A stretch of 64,000 nucleotides of DNA from Acanthochromis polyacanthus. Taxonomy: Eukaryota; Chordata; Actinopteri; Pomacentridae. The stretch spans positions 13,775,962 to 13,839,961 of the forward strand of contig NC_067121.1 in NCBI RefSeq assembly GCF_021347895.1, written 5' to 3'. Within the stretch, counting starts at the first letter, position 1; every line of letters starts with the position of its first letter. Positions 62,431 through 64,000 of this stretch are shown piece by piece. A program made the position numbers and the translations under genes. Under the pieces are notes generated by a model that was not told the origin of the DNA, ran no database searches, and saw only the letters and a list, made by a program, of their open reading frames with translations.

Positions 62431-64000
62431 CTAAAGGTGTGTATGTCCCATTACACCCATATGACTATGAAGTGGCCTTGGGGTTCTTTGGGGAGTATCT
62501 GCATAGCCATTGTTCTGGAGGGCATCGGCAAAGGCAAGGTTGAGGCCTTGGAAGAGTGACTGGACTATAGACAGCAAGGGGTTTCCCAATTGAGCATACT
62601 GCAGTCGTTCAGGCTGTTCTCTGTGCCTCTGAGAACGTCTGGGAACACTGTCACTCTCACTCTCTCCCATGATGACTGGAGAAGTTCTTCTCCCAAGCAT
62701 CCCAACTGCTGTTTCTTCGTTGGTTCTGTCCACTGACACGTCCTCACATGGTTTGTGGACAGAACATCCTTCAGCCTTGCTGCTGTCACTGAATGACAGG
62801 CCTGAGAAAACAGGAAGACTTTCATCCATGATGTTTGGTTCTGGGGCAGACTCCAACATGCTCAGCTGGACAGGTAAGGTCTCATCCTCTTCCCTTGAAA
62901 CATCAGGGGGAGTATCCTGAGATTTCCCAAATAGAGCTCTCCTCACTTTGGGGTCATTAATTTCCCTGTGCCCTGAGATGACCTCAGCTTCCGGATCCAC
63001 AATTGCTGAGCTTCCTTTCCATTCAGAACAGTTTGATCTGTCAGAGCTTGGCTCATTTGCATCCCCGGGAGCTGGAGGCTCCTCTGGTTTAGATGAAATG
63101 ATCTCCACAGGTATCCACTGTACGGTTCCTCTTGCAGGTGCACATCCCGTCCCTCTGTCCTGTTTCTCCACGCTCAATGTCTCTTTTATTCCTTCCAGGT
63201 CGACAGGAGCAGGAAGTCTACCAACTGAAGTCTGGATTGGTTGTTTTGTCTCTCCAAGGTGTCTCTCCCTTGCAGGTGTCATCTCTGGCCAGGTCAAAAG
63301 CCGTGTCTCGATGAAGTCAGTGTTCAGTGTCTCTCCAGGTAAGTAGTAGTGGTAGTCAATGTCTTCTGACTCTGAATTGTCATCTCCCACCTCAGACTCG
63401 GCTGTGACTTCCATTCTCGACTGTCTCCTTGTTCTAGGTCTGCTGATAGTCTGCTTCGGCGGTTGCTCAGGCTCAGCAACAGGTAAGAATCCACACGGCA
63501 GCAAAAGGTCACGGTGTAAGGTGCGAAGCGGTCCATCCTTTCCCTCAGGCTTGACGGTGTACACAGGTAGGTCGCCAGCTCGCTTGACCACCACGTGCAC
63601 GTCTGGTTCCCATTTGTCAGCCAACTTGTGTTTCCCTCTTAGCCGAACGCTCCTCACAAGGACACGATCTCCTGTCTCCAGAGTGGACTCAACAACTCTC
63701 CTGTCAAACCGTTGCTTGTTGCGCTCAGCTGTCTTTGAGGCGTTCTCCATGGCAACTCGGTAGCTTTCCTCTAGGCGACCCTTTAAGTCATGCACATACT
63801 GGGAGTGTGACTTGGGTTCACAGGTGGAGGGTAGACCGAATGCCAAATCAACTGGAAGCCGTGGTTGTCTGCCGAACATTAGTTCATAGGGGCTGAATCC
63901 GGTCACGTCATTCCGCGTGCAGTTATACGCATGCACCAGAGGCTTGACAAATTCTTTCCAGTGAGATTTGTCCTTGTTTTCTAGAGTGCCCAACATCTGG
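62431..64000 (-). CDS. Integrase C-terminal part of second gypsy element
   Basis: An open frame of 521 codons enters from beyond the window end. It starts just after the integrase catalytic Glu (NMLGTLENKDKSHWKEF) and matches the first element closely in VKPLVHAYNCTRNDVTGF, YELMFGR, DRVLVRSVRLRGKHKLADKW and TLHRDLLLPC. The acidic tail then diverges but ends in the same LQYAQLGNPLLSIVQ block seen in the first element (LQYAALGNPIISVVQ). No stop or frameshift is seen in this part. Same orientation, about 3 kb from the first element, and clearly a different subfamily. Confidence 0.9.
   Translation of the reverse strand, partial: QMLGTLENKDKSHWKEFVKPLVHAYNCTRNDVTGFSPYELMFGRQPRLPVDLAFGLPSTCEPKSHSQYVHDLKGRLEESYRVAMENASKTAERNKQRFDRRVVESTLETGDRVLVRSVRLRGKHKLADKWEPDVHVVVKRAGDLPVYTVKPEGKDGPLRTLHRDLLLPCGFLPVAEPEQPPKQTISRPRTRRQSRMEVTAESEVGDDNSESEDIDYHYYLPGETLNTDFIETRLLTWPEMTPARERHLGETKQPIQTSVGRLPAPVDLEGIKETLSVEKQDRGTGCAPARGTVQWIPVEIISSKPEEPPAPGDANEPSSDRSNCSEWKGSSAIVDPEAEVISGHREINDPKVRRALFGKSQDTPPDVSREEDETLPVQLSMLESAPEPNIMDESLPVFSGLSFSDSSKAEGCSVHKPCEDVSVDRTNEETAVGMLGRRTSPVIMGESESDSVPRRSQRHREQPERLQYAQLGNPLLSIVQSLFQGLNLAFADALQNNGYADTPQRTPRPLHSHMGVMGHTHL

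Overview
The window is eukaryotic, AT-rich and repeat-dominated. It looks like a gene-poor stretch of a ray-finned (teleost) fish genome. The evidence is the mix of repeats: many Tc1-like DNA transposons, BEL/Pao and Ty3/gypsy LTR elements, L2/CR1- and Rex-like LINEs, tRNA-derived SINEs, hAT and TTAA-target DNA elements, and long (CA)n tracts. There is no sign of operons, CRISPR or bacterial genes. Family assignments rest on motifs I can read and on my knowledge of these families; no database was searched.

Layout. 1-1.8 kb: end of a decayed BEL/Pao element. 2.0-6.2 kb: a Tc1 relic split by a 3.9 kb insertion that has inverted arms and a broken spliced gene of unknown function. 7.2-8.8 kb: 5'-truncated LINE. 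10-17 kb: SINE, an AT-rich non-autonomous element, a Tc1 relic, and a near full-length Tc1 inserted in a ~22 bp minisatellite. 17-28 kb: LINE tails, one Tc1 nested in another, a (CA)n tract, a 1 kb TTAA-flanked element with a truncated exon, and a LINE tail carrying a MITE. 27.9-30.5 kb: two CpG-rich or ETS/YY1-rich stretches that are the best candidates for host promoters. 29.5-31.2 kb: two SINE copies.

31.9-38 kb: a multi-exon minus-strand gene whose small exons together encode a Ulp1/SENP-like cysteine peptidase with its His, Asp, Gln and Cys residues, followed by PHD-like zinc-binding exons. One of its small introns holds an older repeat, and that repeat holds an intact Tc1 transposon (350-codon ORF, near-identical ~210 bp terminal inverted repeats). 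Just upstream is a broken first exon of what I recognise as a multi-copy SWIM/YqaJ-type family, sitting inside an inverted repeat.

39.9-48.1 kb: a Tc1 relic, LINE fragments (one with a solo LTR landing exactly in the reverse-transcriptase frame), a GC-rich ~60 bp minisatellite, and a 0.63 kb element with palindromic ends and a piggyBac-like acidic exon. 48.6-60.9 kb: a three-level nest, a hAT element (8 bp target duplication) containing a Tc1 element containing a very young 8.3 kb Ty3/gypsy element (4 bp target duplication; LTRs differ at two positions). 61.3-64 kb: the 3' end of a second, related gypsy element.

Most coding sequence is mobile-element protein (transposase, reverse transcriptase, integrase, gag) carrying frameshifts or stops. 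Only the 34.3-35.4 kb transposase looks fully intact. The insertion boundaries give a relative history: hAT before Tc1 before gypsy at 48-61 kb; Tc1 before the inverted-arm element at 2-6 kb; Ulp1 gene before repeat before Tc1 at 34-36 kb.
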